From contig JBQHQH010000001.1 of the NCBI GenBank assembly GCA_052067355.1, positions 248,001-312,000 of the forward strand: DNA of 64,000 nt. The letters run 5' to 3'. The notes below the pieces were generated by a model. It worked only from the letters and a program-made list of their open reading frames with translations. It was not told where the DNA came from and did no database searches. This DNA comes from CABMKH01 sp040797625 (GTDB lineage Bacteria; Bacillota; Clostridia; Tissierellales; Tissierellaceae). Position numbers and translations under genes: made by a program. This document shows positions 26,317-34,705 of the stretch, piece by piece (within the stretch, counting starts at the first letter, position 1; each line of letters begins with the position of its first letter).

Positions 26317-27159
26317 TTATTGCTTAATTTCTTGATCACTTAACTCCTTTGCCTCTACTTTCCATATTTGAACTAAATCTTGTTCTAATAGTTCATCTAT
26401 AATCTCGTCTATATACTCTGTAAGTTCATCATTTCCCTTCTTAAGTGCAACACAAGCTCCCTGTTCATTGTGTTTGAGGTCTATATCTTCTATTACCATT
26501 AAATCATCATTTGTATCAACATAAGAATTTGCAGACTCACTAGATATTATGACTCCCTCTATCTTTTCTGTCTTAAGCTCCATTATCAGTGTATTAATTG
26601 CTGGTAGTTCCTTTACTCGAACTCCTTCCATATTACTAGCTATCTCTTTTTGTATAGATGCTGTCTGAACTCCTAGGGTCTTTCCATTAAAATCTTCCTC
26701 AGATTTAAACTTCGATTCATCAGACTTTCTTATTACTATCTTATGAATACTAGCCAGATCATAGGGCTTACTAAAATTTGCCTCCCTCTCTGGTTCATTT
26801 ACCATTCCAGCTATGACGATATCCAACATCCCTGTAGACAGTCCACCAAGTAGATTTCCAAAATCCATATCTTTGATTTCCAATTCTACTCCTAATCTAT
26901 CTGCAATATATTTTCCTATCTCTATATCATAACCTACGATGGTGTCCTTTCCATCTATCATCATATGAAACTCATTTGGAGGAAAATCTGCACTTGTTCC
27001 CATTACCAATTTTCCTTTATTCTTAATTCCTTCTATTGAATAGCTTTCAACTTCTGACTCACCATGGCTTGCACCAGCACCTTTATGACTTTCACATGCC
27101 ATCAATATACTAGATAATAGGATCATAATACCTATAAAAAGACTGATTTTCTTTTTCAT
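26317..27159 (-). CDS. Amino-acid ABC transporter substrate-binding lipoprotein (copy 1)
   Basis: A 280-residue family 3 solute-binding protein, anchored through the lipobox ILMACES. The core begins KLVMGTSADFPPNEFHMM and includes VGYDIEIGKYIADRLGVELE. It is a clear paralogue of the protein encoded just upstream (27445-28314), with nearly identical motifs but a divergent middle and C-terminus: AAINTLIMELKTEKIEGVIIS here against VMNLKTEKIDCAIME there. Two binding proteins sharing one permease/ATPase would widen the substrate range. A T-box leader precedes it. Confidence 0.93.
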   Translation of the reverse strand: MKKKISLFIGIMILLSSILMACESHKGAGASHGESEVESYSIEGIKNKGKLVMGTSADFPPNEFHMMIDGKDTIVGYDIEIGKYIADRLGVELEIKDMDFGNLLGGLSTGMLDIVIAGMVNEPEREANFSKPYDLASIHKIVIRKSDESKFKSEEDFNGKTLGVQTASIQKEIASNMEGVRVKELPAINTLIMELKTEKIEGVIISSESANSYVDTNDDLMVIEDIDLKHNEQGACVALKKGNDELTEYIDEIIDELLEQDLVQIWKVEAKELSDQEIKQ

Positions 27160-27187
27160 TTCTATACCACCTCTATATTTTTTAGAA

Positions 27188-27430
27188 TAAAAAAACCCGC
27201 CTCTATAATAAATATAGAGACGGGTCTTCCCGCGATGCCACTCTCATTGATCTTATAATTAAGATCCAGCTCAAATCAAATAACGCTTTGAATGCGAAAT
27301 AAGATACTCACCTAAAGGCTTTGTCTTATTTATCTCTACAGCTCTCTTCATTATACTTTCGACCAACTGGCTCTCACCTTATCCAGCTCTCTGTATGATC
27401 TATTAATATAACTACTCTCTGTATCTTGGA
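27188..27430 (-). ncRNA. T-box riboswitch leader 1
   Basis: A T-box leader on the minus strand. Stem I contains AGAGTA and, on its 3' side, AATGAAGAGAG; the distal loop has GAGAGCTGGATAAGGTGAG. The T-box itself reads AGAGTGGCATCGCGGG (27229-27244). The terminator arms are 27195-27207 and 27213-27225, followed by seven T. Uncharged tRNA should allow read-through into the binding-protein gene. The specifier appears to lie in GAAGAGAG; GAG (Glu) or AGA (Arg) are candidates, but I cannot settle the codon by eye. Confidence 0.9.
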
Positions 27431-27444
27431 TTTTCTATATTCAA

Positions 27445-28314
27445 TTAAAGACCTTGACTGTTAAGTTCTTCTGCTTCAACTAGCCATTTATCTATTAATC
27501 CCTTTGAAGCTAAGTCAGCTAATATTTCATTTAACTTCTCAGTTAATTCATCATTTCCTTTCTGTACTGCTATAGCTACACCACCTGATTTATTGTCGAT
27601 TATCAAGTTCTCTACAACCATTAGATCATCATTTACCTTGGCAAAGGCTTCAGCTACTGGTGTCTCCATAATAGCACAATCTATCTTTTCAGTCTTTAAA
27701 TTCATGACTATGTCTGGGTTTTTAGTCAAGCTCTTCACTTTAGAATCATTTATGCTTTCCTGTGCAATCTTCTCCTGAGTAGTACCTATTTGAACTCCTA
27801 TGACTTTCCCGTCTAAATCCTCTAATGTCTTTATATTATCTTTATTCTCTTTAGTAACCAAGACAGATAAATTTGCTTCATAATATATGTCTGTAAAGTT
27901 TACCTCATCAGCTCTTTCAGGATCTGGGTTCATTCCTGCTAAGACTACATCCAACATTCCAGAGGATATTCCCCCTAGCAAATTGTCAAAATCCATATCC
28001 TTTACTTCAAGCTCTACTCCCAACTCCTCTGCTATGTGCTTTGCAATTTCAAGATCAAGTCCTACAATCTCGTCTTTTCCATCTACCATAGTATGAAATT
28101 CAAATGGTGGATAATCTGCACTTGTTCCCATTACAAGCTTTCCACTATCTATGATCTTCTGTAATCCTCCAACTTCTAATTCTCCACCTGTTTCTACATC
28201 TTTATTTATATCTAAATTTTCTTCTTGTTTTTTAGGTTCATTTCCTCCACATGCAGTTAAGATTATGCTAAATAACATAATTGCAACTAAAAGTATACTC
28301 ATTTTTTTCTTCAC
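27445..28314 (-). CDS. Amino-acid ABC transporter substrate-binding lipoprotein (copy 2)
   Basis: A 289-residue family 3 solute-binding protein with lipobox ILTACGG. Core motifs are KLVMGTSADYPPFEFHTM, VGLDLEIAKHIAEELGVELE and VLAGMNPDPERADEV. It is the promoter-proximal paralogue of the binding protein at 26317-27159. It has its own T-box upstream, and a second T-box separates it from the rest of the operon, so the pair can be tuned separately. The exact amino acid is not evident; the GlnH/HisJ-type motifs point to a polar amino acid. Confidence 0.94.
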   Translation of the reverse strand: MKKKMSILLVAIMLFSIILTACGGNEPKKQEENLDINKDVETGGELEVGGLQKIIDSGKLVMGTSADYPPFEFHTMVDGKDEIVGLDLEIAKHIAEELGVELEVKDMDFDNLLGGISSGMLDVVLAGMNPDPERADEVNFTDIYYEANLSVLVTKENKDNIKTLEDLDGKVIGVQIGTTQEKIAQESINDSKVKSLTKNPDIVMNLKTEKIDCAIMETPVAEAFAKVNDDLMVVENLIIDNKSGGVAIAVQKGNDELTEKLNEILADLASKGLIDKWLVEAEELNSQGL

Positions 28315-28343
28315 TATTAATCCCCCCTAATCTTTTTGAATAC

Positions 28344-28585
28344 AAAAAAACTCATCTCTATGTAAGAGACGAGTTATATGCCCGTGGTGCCACTCTCATT
28401 GTATTTTCACTAGTAAAAAATACAACTCAAACCAAATAACGCTTTGGATGCGGAATAAGATACTCACTCTATGGCTTTGTCTTATCCATTTCAGCAACTC
28501 TCTTCATTAAGCTTTCCATCATCTGGCTCTCACCTTACCCAGTTCTCTGTAGGATGTACTCATCAAAATTACTCTTTGCATCATA
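28344..28585 (-). ncRNA. T-box riboswitch leader 2
   Basis: A second complete T-box leader with the same architecture as leader 1: AGAGTA / AATGAAGAGAG in stem I, GAGAACTGGGTAAGGTGAG in the distal loop, T-box AGAGTGGCACCACGGG (28381-28396), and terminator arms within 28349-28375 followed by seven T. The specifier region is identical to that of leader 1, so both should read the same tRNA. Confidence 0.92.
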
Positions 28586-28613
28586 AACATTTAATTTCAA
28601 TATATTTCATTTA

Positions 28614-28642
28614 ATTATAAGGGCAGTAGAATGATTTGTCAA
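28614..28642 (-). promoter_or_regulatory. Promoter of the T-box/ABC transporter operon
   Basis: TTGACA (28637-28642) and TATAAT (28614-28619) on the minus strand, 17-bp spacer, a perfect vegetative consensus about 20 bp before the T-box leader. Confidence 0.9.
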
Positions 28643-28650
28643 GTGCTTTT

Positions 28651-28688
28651 TGGAAAGTTCTTCTATAAATCCAAAAAAAATCTCATTA
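28651..28688. repeat. Diverged direct repeat, copy 1
   Basis: The stretch with TTTGGAAAGTTCTTCTATAA followed by ATCCAAAAAAAATCTC recurs with a few changes at 29503-29536 (TTTGGAAAATTCTTCCACAA, ATCCAAAAAAATCTC). The two copies flank the small lipoprotein gene and about 430 bp of AT-rich DNA. Confidence 0.6.
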
Positions 28689-29072
28689 TTCTCTATGAAA
28701 TAGTTTATCAAAAAAATCTATATCTATATTACCATCGATAATTGAATAGTAGTAATCGTTATATCCAAGGATACTATCATCTATAATCCCAATAACTCCT
28801 AATGCCTTATTATTGTTATCATACCAGATTAACTGATAGCTCCACTCTGGGGGGACTTGAACAAGTTCCCCTTTCTTTAAAGATAGAGAGTTGAAATCAT
28901 CAATAATCTTTTCAACTATTTTGACATCTGTTATCTTTACTGATATATTATCTTTTTCATTTTTCAAAACTATATAGTCAGCTTCTTCTATACTTAAAGA
29001 CTTACTACTACATGCTGTAAATAATGATGCAATACAGACTATTACAAGAATAAGCGTTATAACTTTCTTCAT
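28686..29072 (-). CDS. Small lipoprotein of unknown function
   Basis: A 128-residue protein with a signal peptide and lipobox LFTACSS, so it should be membrane-anchored outside the cell. The mature part is short, with VKITDVKIVEKIIDDFNSL and WSYQLIWYDNNNKALGVIG. I do not recognise a family with confidence; the layout resembles small hypothetical lipoproteins that sit beside sensor genes. It stands alone in a repeat-bearing stretch. Confidence 0.7.
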   Translation of the reverse strand: MKKVITLILVIVCIASLFTACSSKSLSIEEADYIVLKNEKDNISVKITDVKIVEKIIDDFNSLSLKKGELVQVPPEWSYQLIWYDNNNKALGVIGIIDDSILGYNDYYYSIIDGNIDIDFFDKLFHRE

Positions 29073-29907
29073 ATCTAACCTCCATTCAGATTTATCTAGT
29101 TATCATAAACATCCATCAATAACCATATGGAAAGCTTTCTTATCTATTATTATATCTTCATCAAACTCAGTATCCATATGACTTCTAATTCTATTCTATC
29201 TATATTTTCAGAAATAGTCCACCACTCAATGCTATGATACTATTTTTTACTACTTATCATATTATATCAGTTACTTAATTTGTCCAATTTTTAGAGTCAA
29301 ATCAAAACAGGTAATATTCATAAATAAGGCAAAAACAGGACTTAGAGTAAATAAACATACCCCAAAAGTTAGACCAAAAATCTAACTAAGGGGGTCGATT
29401 CAGATTCCTCCGTTTTTTGTTTGTTCTGCTAAACAACATTATATCAGAGGTCTTTCCTTTTTTATTGTTTTCTTGTCACATATGTATTATCTCATATCAT
29501 TTTTGGAAAATTCTTCCACAAATCCAAAAAAATCTCAAACTACACTTATATCACTTTCAATACTTTTTTCAATTATTTCCTCACTTCTATAAAAGGGAAT
29601 TTCAGACTATATGTACTCTTTTGCATGAATCCTCTTACCTGATGATACTTCTGCAAAATCCCCTAACCTAATCTCTTTTCACTCATCACTCACAGCCAAC
29701 ACCCACTTTTATTAAAAACATGAAATTTCCTACTTATTATATAACATGATATGTTTATGATCAATTCTTATAAATCATCCTAAATTTAACCTATATAAAG
29801 ATAAAGCAAATATATATTCAAAAAGTATTGACAAAATATATATATGAATATATCATATTATATGACATATAATTGTATTTTACCCCAGTTTTTAAGGTGT
29901 TTATATG
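29073..29907. other. Long AT-rich non-coding stretch with decayed repeats
   Basis: More than 800 bp without a gene I can support. It holds an inverted repeat with CCCC/GGGG ends at 29360-29394 and the second copy of a direct repeat at 29503-29536. AACATGATATG at 29748-29758 resembles the operator repeats before the GntR gene. An 84-codon open frame on the plus strand at 29417 has no ribosome site or recognisable sequence and I do not call it. The mixture suggests the scar of a lost mobile element. Confidence 0.5.
29360..29394. repeat. Inverted repeat resembling abutted IS3-type ends
   Basis: CCCCAAAAGTTAGA and TCTAACTAAGGGGG face each other across seven bases. The CCCCAAAAGTTAGAC type of end is common in IS3-family elements of Firmicutes. 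No transposase frame is near. It may instead be a simple hairpin. Confidence 0.4.
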
Positions 29908-29959
29908 TAATACATGTTATGTTTCATGATATGTATTACATGTTATATATCATGATATG
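29908..29959. promoter_or_regulatory. Two tandem 26-bp operator-like repeats before gntR
   Basis: 29908-29933 and 29934-29959 are 23/26 identical and directly adjacent. Both share TACATGTTAT and CATGATATG, which are near-inverted halves, so each unit is itself a loose palindrome. They end 33 bp before the GntR start and are probably its operators, controlling itself and the downstream transporter/lyase genes. Confidence 0.7.
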
Positions 29960-29992
29960 TTTTTTGTATATGGATGAGAATAGGAGGTAATT

Positions 29993-30709
29993 ATGATTAA
30001 AAAAGTAAAAAGTCAGACCTTGTATGAACAAGTAGAAGAACAACTTCGAAATATGATCTTAAAAGGTGTATATCAAAAAGGAGATCTACTCCCTAGTGAA
30101 AAAGATTTAATGGCCATGACAGGAGTAAGTCGTATAACTGTAAGGGAAGCAATTAGAAGTTTAGCAGAAGTAGGAATTATAGAAACTCATAAGGGAAAGG
30201 GAAGTATTGTTTTAATTGATGCCAAAGAACTTATGGCCTATGCAGGTCTAGAGGAAAGCGCTAACTATCGCAAAAATTTTGAGCTTGCAACAGAAACTAG
30301 ACTTTTGATTGAGCCTGAGATAGCTAAAAATGCAGCATTATTGGCAACAGATGAAGACATAATTTATCTAGAGCAGTGTTTAATACAAGATAATAGAAAG
30401 AAAAATACAGGTAATGTAGAGAGCAATTTGGAGAACTTCCACAGGGGAATATTAAAAATATTAAAAAATCCAGTTTTGATAGAATTCTTTGATAGTCTAA
30501 CACACTTAGAAGTAAATGAAGGTTATATAAAACTTGTTCCTCCTCAAAACCAGAGTACATTATCCAAAGAATTAAATGCGCAACATTTTAAAATCTTACA
30601 GGCAATAAAAGAACATAATGCCGAATTTGCTTATTTTTACATGAAGGAACATATGCAGTATTTAAAGAACATTTATACCAAATACTTTGACAACTTTTTT
30701 TTAACATAA
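29993..30709 (+). CDS. FadR-type GntR transcriptional regulator
   Basis: A 238-residue regulator. The GntR winged helix is at about residues 8-75 (LYEQVEEQLRNMILKGVY; LPSEKDLMAMTGVSRITVRE), and an all-helical FCD ligand domain follows (about 95-230), with the metal/ligand-type segments NLENFHRGILK and NAQHFKILQAI. It is the first gene of a plus-strand operon with an MFS carrier, a C-S lyase and an APC permease, and tandem repeats upstream are likely operators. It probably answers an amino acid or sulfur compound handled by these proteins. Confidence 0.93.
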   Translation: MIKKVKSQTLYEQVEEQLRNMILKGVYQKGDLLPSEKDLMAMTGVSRITVREAIRSLAEVGIIETHKGKGSIVLIDAKELMAYAGLEESANYRKNFELATETRLLIEPEIAKNAALLATDEDIIYLEQCLIQDNRKKNTGNVESNLENFHRGILKILKNPVLIEFFDSLTHLEVNEGYIKLVPPQNQSTLSKELNAQHFKILQAIKEHNAEFAYFYMKEHMQYLKNIYTKYFDNFFLT

Positions 30710-30727
30710 AGATAGGAGATAATGACT

Positions 30728-31960
30728 ATGAACTTAACTAAGAGACCAGAATACCCTTGGCTACTAGTAATCACATATTCTTGCCTTGGAATCTGTATGC
30801 CAGCAGCAGTGACACAGTTTAGTATGTTAGTGGGTACTATGGCAGACATAATGCAAGTAGGAGAAAAAATGATATTGTTAGCAGACAGTCTTCGAGCAGT
30901 CTGTCTAGTAGTAGCCTTGTTTTTATCAGGAATTGTTTATAAGCATTTCGGACTAAGAAAAACTATGATATTGGGCCTATTCTTTCAAATAGCACCTCAA
31001 TTTTTAATCCCTTTAGCAGTTAGAAATCGTGACATAAGCTTTTTCTTTATTGCCAAGGGAATGCAAGGACTAAATGCAGTGGCATTCCCTCTATATCTAG
31101 CAACTATTACTACTTGGATAAGTGCTCGATATAGGGGCTTGGCTACAGCTATTTTTAATGGCAGTTTTACTGCAGGTGCAGGAATAGGAGCTTGGATTTC
31201 AGGACTATTGATCCCCAAGATAGGTTGGCAGATGTCCTTCTATTTTGTGGGAGCTGCATGTCTGTTTTTCGCAATACCAGTTCTCCTCATAACACGAGAA
31301 AAGGAAGACCATAATAAAAAAGATAAAGAAAAGGATACAAAACAGTATAGAAGAATCATTGGTGATAAAAAACTCTGGGTATTGGTAGTGGCTTTTCTTG
31401 CCAATACATGGATCACACAGGCAGTTACAGTGGATATGTCAGTTTATGCTACATATCTAGATTATAGCTATGGACAGATAGGAAATTTAATGCTACTTAT
31501 CAGCATTGTAACAGTAATTGCCTCTATATTAGCTGGAGGGATTTCTGATTTCTTTGCTTCAAGGTCAAAGGATAAATTGAAAAGTAGGGTAATTGTATTA
31601 TCCCTTGGTTATTTTATAGCTGCCTTAGCAGCTTTGATACTACCTCTTGGAGGAGAAAAAGGGTTTACATTTATATCTATTTTAGCTTCTGCCATGATGA
31701 TTGGAACATCATGGGCACAGGGTGTTTATTGGGCAATACCTAGTGAACTCTACGAAACTAAAGATCATATAGTTGTAACCTCTATCTGTTCAGGAGCCTC
31801 CAATATTGTAAATCCTATTGCTCCTATAGTTGTAGGAGTAGTACTAGGCACAAGAGGATTATGGCATATTGGATGGATTACTTGCAGTATTATGGCATTG
31901 ATTAGTTTAATAGCTGTTCTTATGATTCCAAAGTATGAGTCAAAGCAAGCTATTGATTAA
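30728..31960 (+). CDS. Major facilitator superfamily transporter
   Basis: A protein of about 410 residues with 12 predicted membrane segments and a central cytoplasmic loop rich in Lys/Glu (KEDHNKKDKEKDTKQ). The segment-2/3 loop has KHFGLRKTM and the 8/9 loop GGISDFFASRSKDK, both MFS-like. Two ATGs are in frame at 30722 and 30728; the second is nine bases from AGGAG and I prefer it. Substrate is not evident. It lies 18 bp after the GntR gene and 28 bp before the C-S lyase gene. Confidence 0.88.
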   Translation: MNLTKRPEYPWLLVITYSCLGICMPAAVTQFSMLVGTMADIMQVGEKMILLADSLRAVCLVVALFLSGIVYKHFGLRKTMILGLFFQIAPQFLIPLAVRNRDISFFFIAKGMQGLNAVAFPLYLATITTWISARYRGLATAIFNGSFTAGAGIGAWISGLLIPKIGWQMSFYFVGAACLFFAIPVLLITREKEDHNKKDKEKDTKQYRRIIGDKKLWVLVVAFLANTWITQAVTVDMSVYATYLDYSYGQIGNLMLLISIVTVIASILAGGISDFFASRSKDKLKSRVIVLSLGYFIAALAALILPLGGEKGFTFISILASAMMIGTSWAQGVYWAIPSELYETKDHIVVTSICSGASNIVNPIAPIVVGVVLGTRGLWHIGWITCSIMALISLIAVLMIPKYESKQAID

Positions 31961-31988
31961 TAAATATAAGCTTTAAAGGAGGATAATT

Positions 31989-33173
31989 ATGTATGATTTT
32001 GATCAAATTCAAAATCGCAAAGGAACAGGCTCTGTAAAGTGGGACAAACAATATTCTTTTGGAGTTGAGTCTGGTCTTTTACCATTTTGGATAGCAGATA
32101 CGGATTTTGCATCTGTACCTGAGATTTTAGAGGTAATTAAAAAAAGATGTAACCATCCATTGATTGGATACAGTGATTATGAAGAGGATTGTCTAAGTGC
32201 AATTCAAGGATGGTACAAACGCAGACATGGGTGGGAAATTCCTATTTCTTACATGCTGCCAGGTAGTGGCGTAGTAACATCTTTACGTTTCTCAATACAA
32301 GCTCTCTGTCAAGAGAAGGATAAAGTCTTGGTATTTACGCCAGTATATGACCCTTTCTTTGCAATAATTAAAAACACTAATAGAACACTAGTTGATTGTC
32401 CTCTAGATTATGGAATTGAAGGGTATTCCATCAATTGGACTTTGTTTGAAGAAGAATTAAAAAAAGGAATAAAAATTGTTATCCTATGTAACCCCCATAA
32501 CCCTATAGGTCGTGTGTGGAGCTATGAAGAATTAAGTAGATTGGCAGAATTATGCAAGCTTTATGATGTTTATCTATTATCTGATGAAATACATGGAGAT
32601 ATCGTATTGTACGGAAAACGATATACAACTATGGGGATGTTTCCTGAAATCTACGATAAGCTGATTGTTTACACTGCAATAAGCAAAACCTTTAATATGG
32701 CAGGGCTTATATCATCTTGCATGATGATTCCTAATGAAAACTTAAAGAATAAAATAGAAAGTACTTTGGCAGATGCTTGGATTTTTGGACCTAATGCTCT
32801 TGCATTCCCTGCGATTAAAGCTGCATATACCTATGGAGATGTCTGGGTAGATGAACAAAATGAATACCTAACAGAAAATGCAGAAACCGTTATGAAATTT
32901 ATTGATAAAGAAATGCCTAAAGTAAAATATATAAAACCAGAAGGTACATTTTTAATGTGGTTAGATTTCAATTGTTTTAATATGTCCAGTGATAATCTTA
33001 CAAAACTAATGGCTGAAAAATATGGACTTGCACTAGGAAATGGAGCTCATTATGGAAAGCAATCTGATGGTTTTATGAGACTAAATATAGGAACAGCTCG
33101 CAATATCTTACTTAAAGGTTTAGAAAAATTGAAAGAACTATATCATGATTGGGAGAGGAAAAACAATGAATAA
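31989..33173 (+). CDS. MalY/PatB-type C-S beta-lyase / aminotransferase
   Basis: A 394-residue fold-type I PLP enzyme of the MalY/PatB group, which splits cystathionine or cysteine conjugates into pyruvate, ammonia and a thiol. Signature patches are VKWDKQ near the N-terminus, FWIADTDFASVPEIL, NPHNPIGRVW, LLSDEIHGDIV and TAISKTFNMAGL, the last holding the PLP Lys. A strong GGAGG precedes the ATG. Two different transporters share its operon, so it may process an imported sulfur compound. It overlaps the next gene by 8 bp. Confidence 0.92.
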   Translation: MYDFDQIQNRKGTGSVKWDKQYSFGVESGLLPFWIADTDFASVPEILEVIKKRCNHPLIGYSDYEEDCLSAIQGWYKRRHGWEIPISYMLPGSGVVTSLRFSIQALCQEKDKVLVFTPVYDPFFAIIKNTNRTLVDCPLDYGIEGYSINWTLFEEELKKGIKIVILCNPHNPIGRVWSYEELSRLAELCKLYDVYLLSDEIHGDIVLYGKRYTTMGMFPEIYDKLIVYTAISKTFNMAGLISSCMMIPNENLKNKIESTLADAWIFGPNALAFPAIKAAYTYGDVWVDEQNEYLTENAETVMKFIDKEMPKVKYIKPEGTFLMWLDFNCFNMSSDNLTKLMAEKYGLALGNGAHYGKQSDGFMRLNIGTARNILLKGLEKLKELYHDWERKNNE

Positions 33174-34479
33174 AAAATTAACATTCTGGGATTGTATGGG
33201 CTTTTGTGTCGGACAAATCATAGGATCTGGTATCATGGTCTTAACAGGTATTGTAATCGGTATCACAGGACATGGAACACCATTGGCATTTATTTTGGCA
33301 GCGACATTAGCCCTAATTACAATGCTTCCATTTACAGTACTTGCTTCTACACTACCATCTAATGGCGCAGGTTACACATATATAAAACGACTCATTGGTG
33401 ATAAGGCCGCATTCTTCTATTTAGGTGCTTTTGTATTAACACAAGTATTGATTGCTACATTTGCAAAAGGGTTTGCAAGTTATTTTATAAGTGTATTTCC
33501 ACAATTTAATGAGACATTAGTAGCTTTAGCAATTTTGGCAATAGCTGTAATTGTAAACATCGTAGGACTTAAAACTTCAGCAATTGTACAAAATTTCATG
33601 GTTGCATTTTTACTATTATCTTTAGCTCTATTCATTGGGTTTGGTCTTCCTAAGGTTGATTGGAGTGCTTTGTCTTTTACAAAAGAAAATATCATGCCAA
33701 ATGGAATCAAAGACTTTTTAATGGGAATTGCACTTCTATCCTTCGCTACTGGTGGTGCAAAATTTGTAGCCGAAAATGGGGGTAACATAGAAAATCCTGG
33801 CAAAACTATTCCTAAGGCAATGATTACATCGACTCTATTAGTTGCTGGATTCTATGCTTTAATAGGTATTGTTGCAAGTGGAGTACTACCAATTGATAAA
33901 GTAGCCTTTCAAAACCTTACAACTGTTGCTAAAACAATTTTCCCACCACAACTCTATATTTTCTTTGTAGTTGGCGGTGCAATGTTTGGTCTTGCCACTA
34001 CACTAAATGGAACACTATCTTGGGTTACACGTGGTCTACAGACTGCGGCAAATGAAGGATGGCTACCAGAAATATTTGCAAAAGAAAACAAAGGTGGAAC
34101 TCCAATTCTACTTCTTATTATCTTTGCTTTAGTAGGCGCTCTTCCTATTATTACAGGAATGGACACAACTGCAATTGCAAATATGGGTATAGGCCTTGAT
34201 ATGCTTACAGAATTTGCTGTACTAGTTGCTTGTTTTAGACTTCCAAAAAAGTTTCCAGATGAGTTTGCAAAATCTAGCTTAAAAATGAAGGAAGGCACCT
34301 TATATTTTCTTCTTTTTATCGTAGGAATCTTAATGCTTGGAACATCCTATGTAAATCTATCCGATTTATCAGGACCAATTTATATAGCTATAATAGTATA
34401 TCTGGTTTTTATTTTCATATTAACAAAAGTGCGTTACAAGTATTTTAAAGAAAAACAAAATAGTCTTAATATAAAATAA
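33166..34479 (+). CDS. APC-superfamily amino-acid permease
   Basis: A 437-residue permease with about 12 membrane segments. The opening LTFWDCMGFCVGQIIGSGI is the conserved first segment with its GSG break, and GGAKFVAENGGNIENPGKTI follows the sixth, as in APC carriers. The frame opens at 33145, but the ATG at 33166, inside the end of the lyase gene, has GGGAGAGG at the right distance. Substrate unknown; the neighbours suggest cystathionine or a related amino acid. Confidence 0.9.
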   Translation: MNKKLTFWDCMGFCVGQIIGSGIMVLTGIVIGITGHGTPLAFILAATLALITMLPFTVLASTLPSNGAGYTYIKRLIGDKAAFFYLGAFVLTQVLIATFAKGFASYFISVFPQFNETLVALAILAIAVIVNIVGLKTSAIVQNFMVAFLLLSLALFIGFGLPKVDWSALSFTKENIMPNGIKDFLMGIALLSFATGGAKFVAENGGNIENPGKTIPKAMITSTLLVAGFYALIGIVASGVLPIDKVAFQNLTTVAKTIFPPQLYIFFVVGGAMFGLATTLNGTLSWVTRGLQTAANEGWLPEIFAKENKGGTPILLLIIFALVGALPIITGMDTTAIANMGIGLDMLTEFAVLVACFRLPKKFPDEFAKSSLKMKEGTLYFLLFIVGILMLGTSYVNLSDLSGPIYIAIIVYLVFIFILTKVRYKYFKEKQNSLNIK

Positions 34480-34498
34480 GCAAACTAAATATAATAAA

Positions 34499-34554
34499 AA
34501 TCCTCCATTTGAGAATTTATAAGCATATAATATATAGTCAATGGAGGATTTTTT
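34499..34554 (+). terminator. Terminator of the gntR operon
   Basis: AATCCTCCAT (34499-34508) pairs with ATGGAGGATT (34541-34550), followed by TTTT on the plus strand. The loop is long (32 bases) and AT-rich. Confidence 0.75.
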
Positions 34555-34705
34555 ATATTTTATTATCTTTAGTTCTGCTTTCTAACCATAAGATGTTTTA
34601 TAATTCACTATATCGTCCTCTTGAAAAAATAAATCTACAATTAGAAAACAAAATATCATGCTATATGGTATTAAAAGAATGAGATTACTTAAAAAATAAT
34701 AAAAA

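Noticed and set aside
27188..28585. Repeated leader sequences considered as a transposed repeat element
   Set aside because: The T-box, distal loop and terminator motifs show that both copies are functional T-box leaders.
29417..29671. 84-codon plus-strand open frame in the long non-coding stretch
   Set aside because: No ribosome site, biased hydrophobic/aromatic composition, no recognisable family and overlap with repeats.
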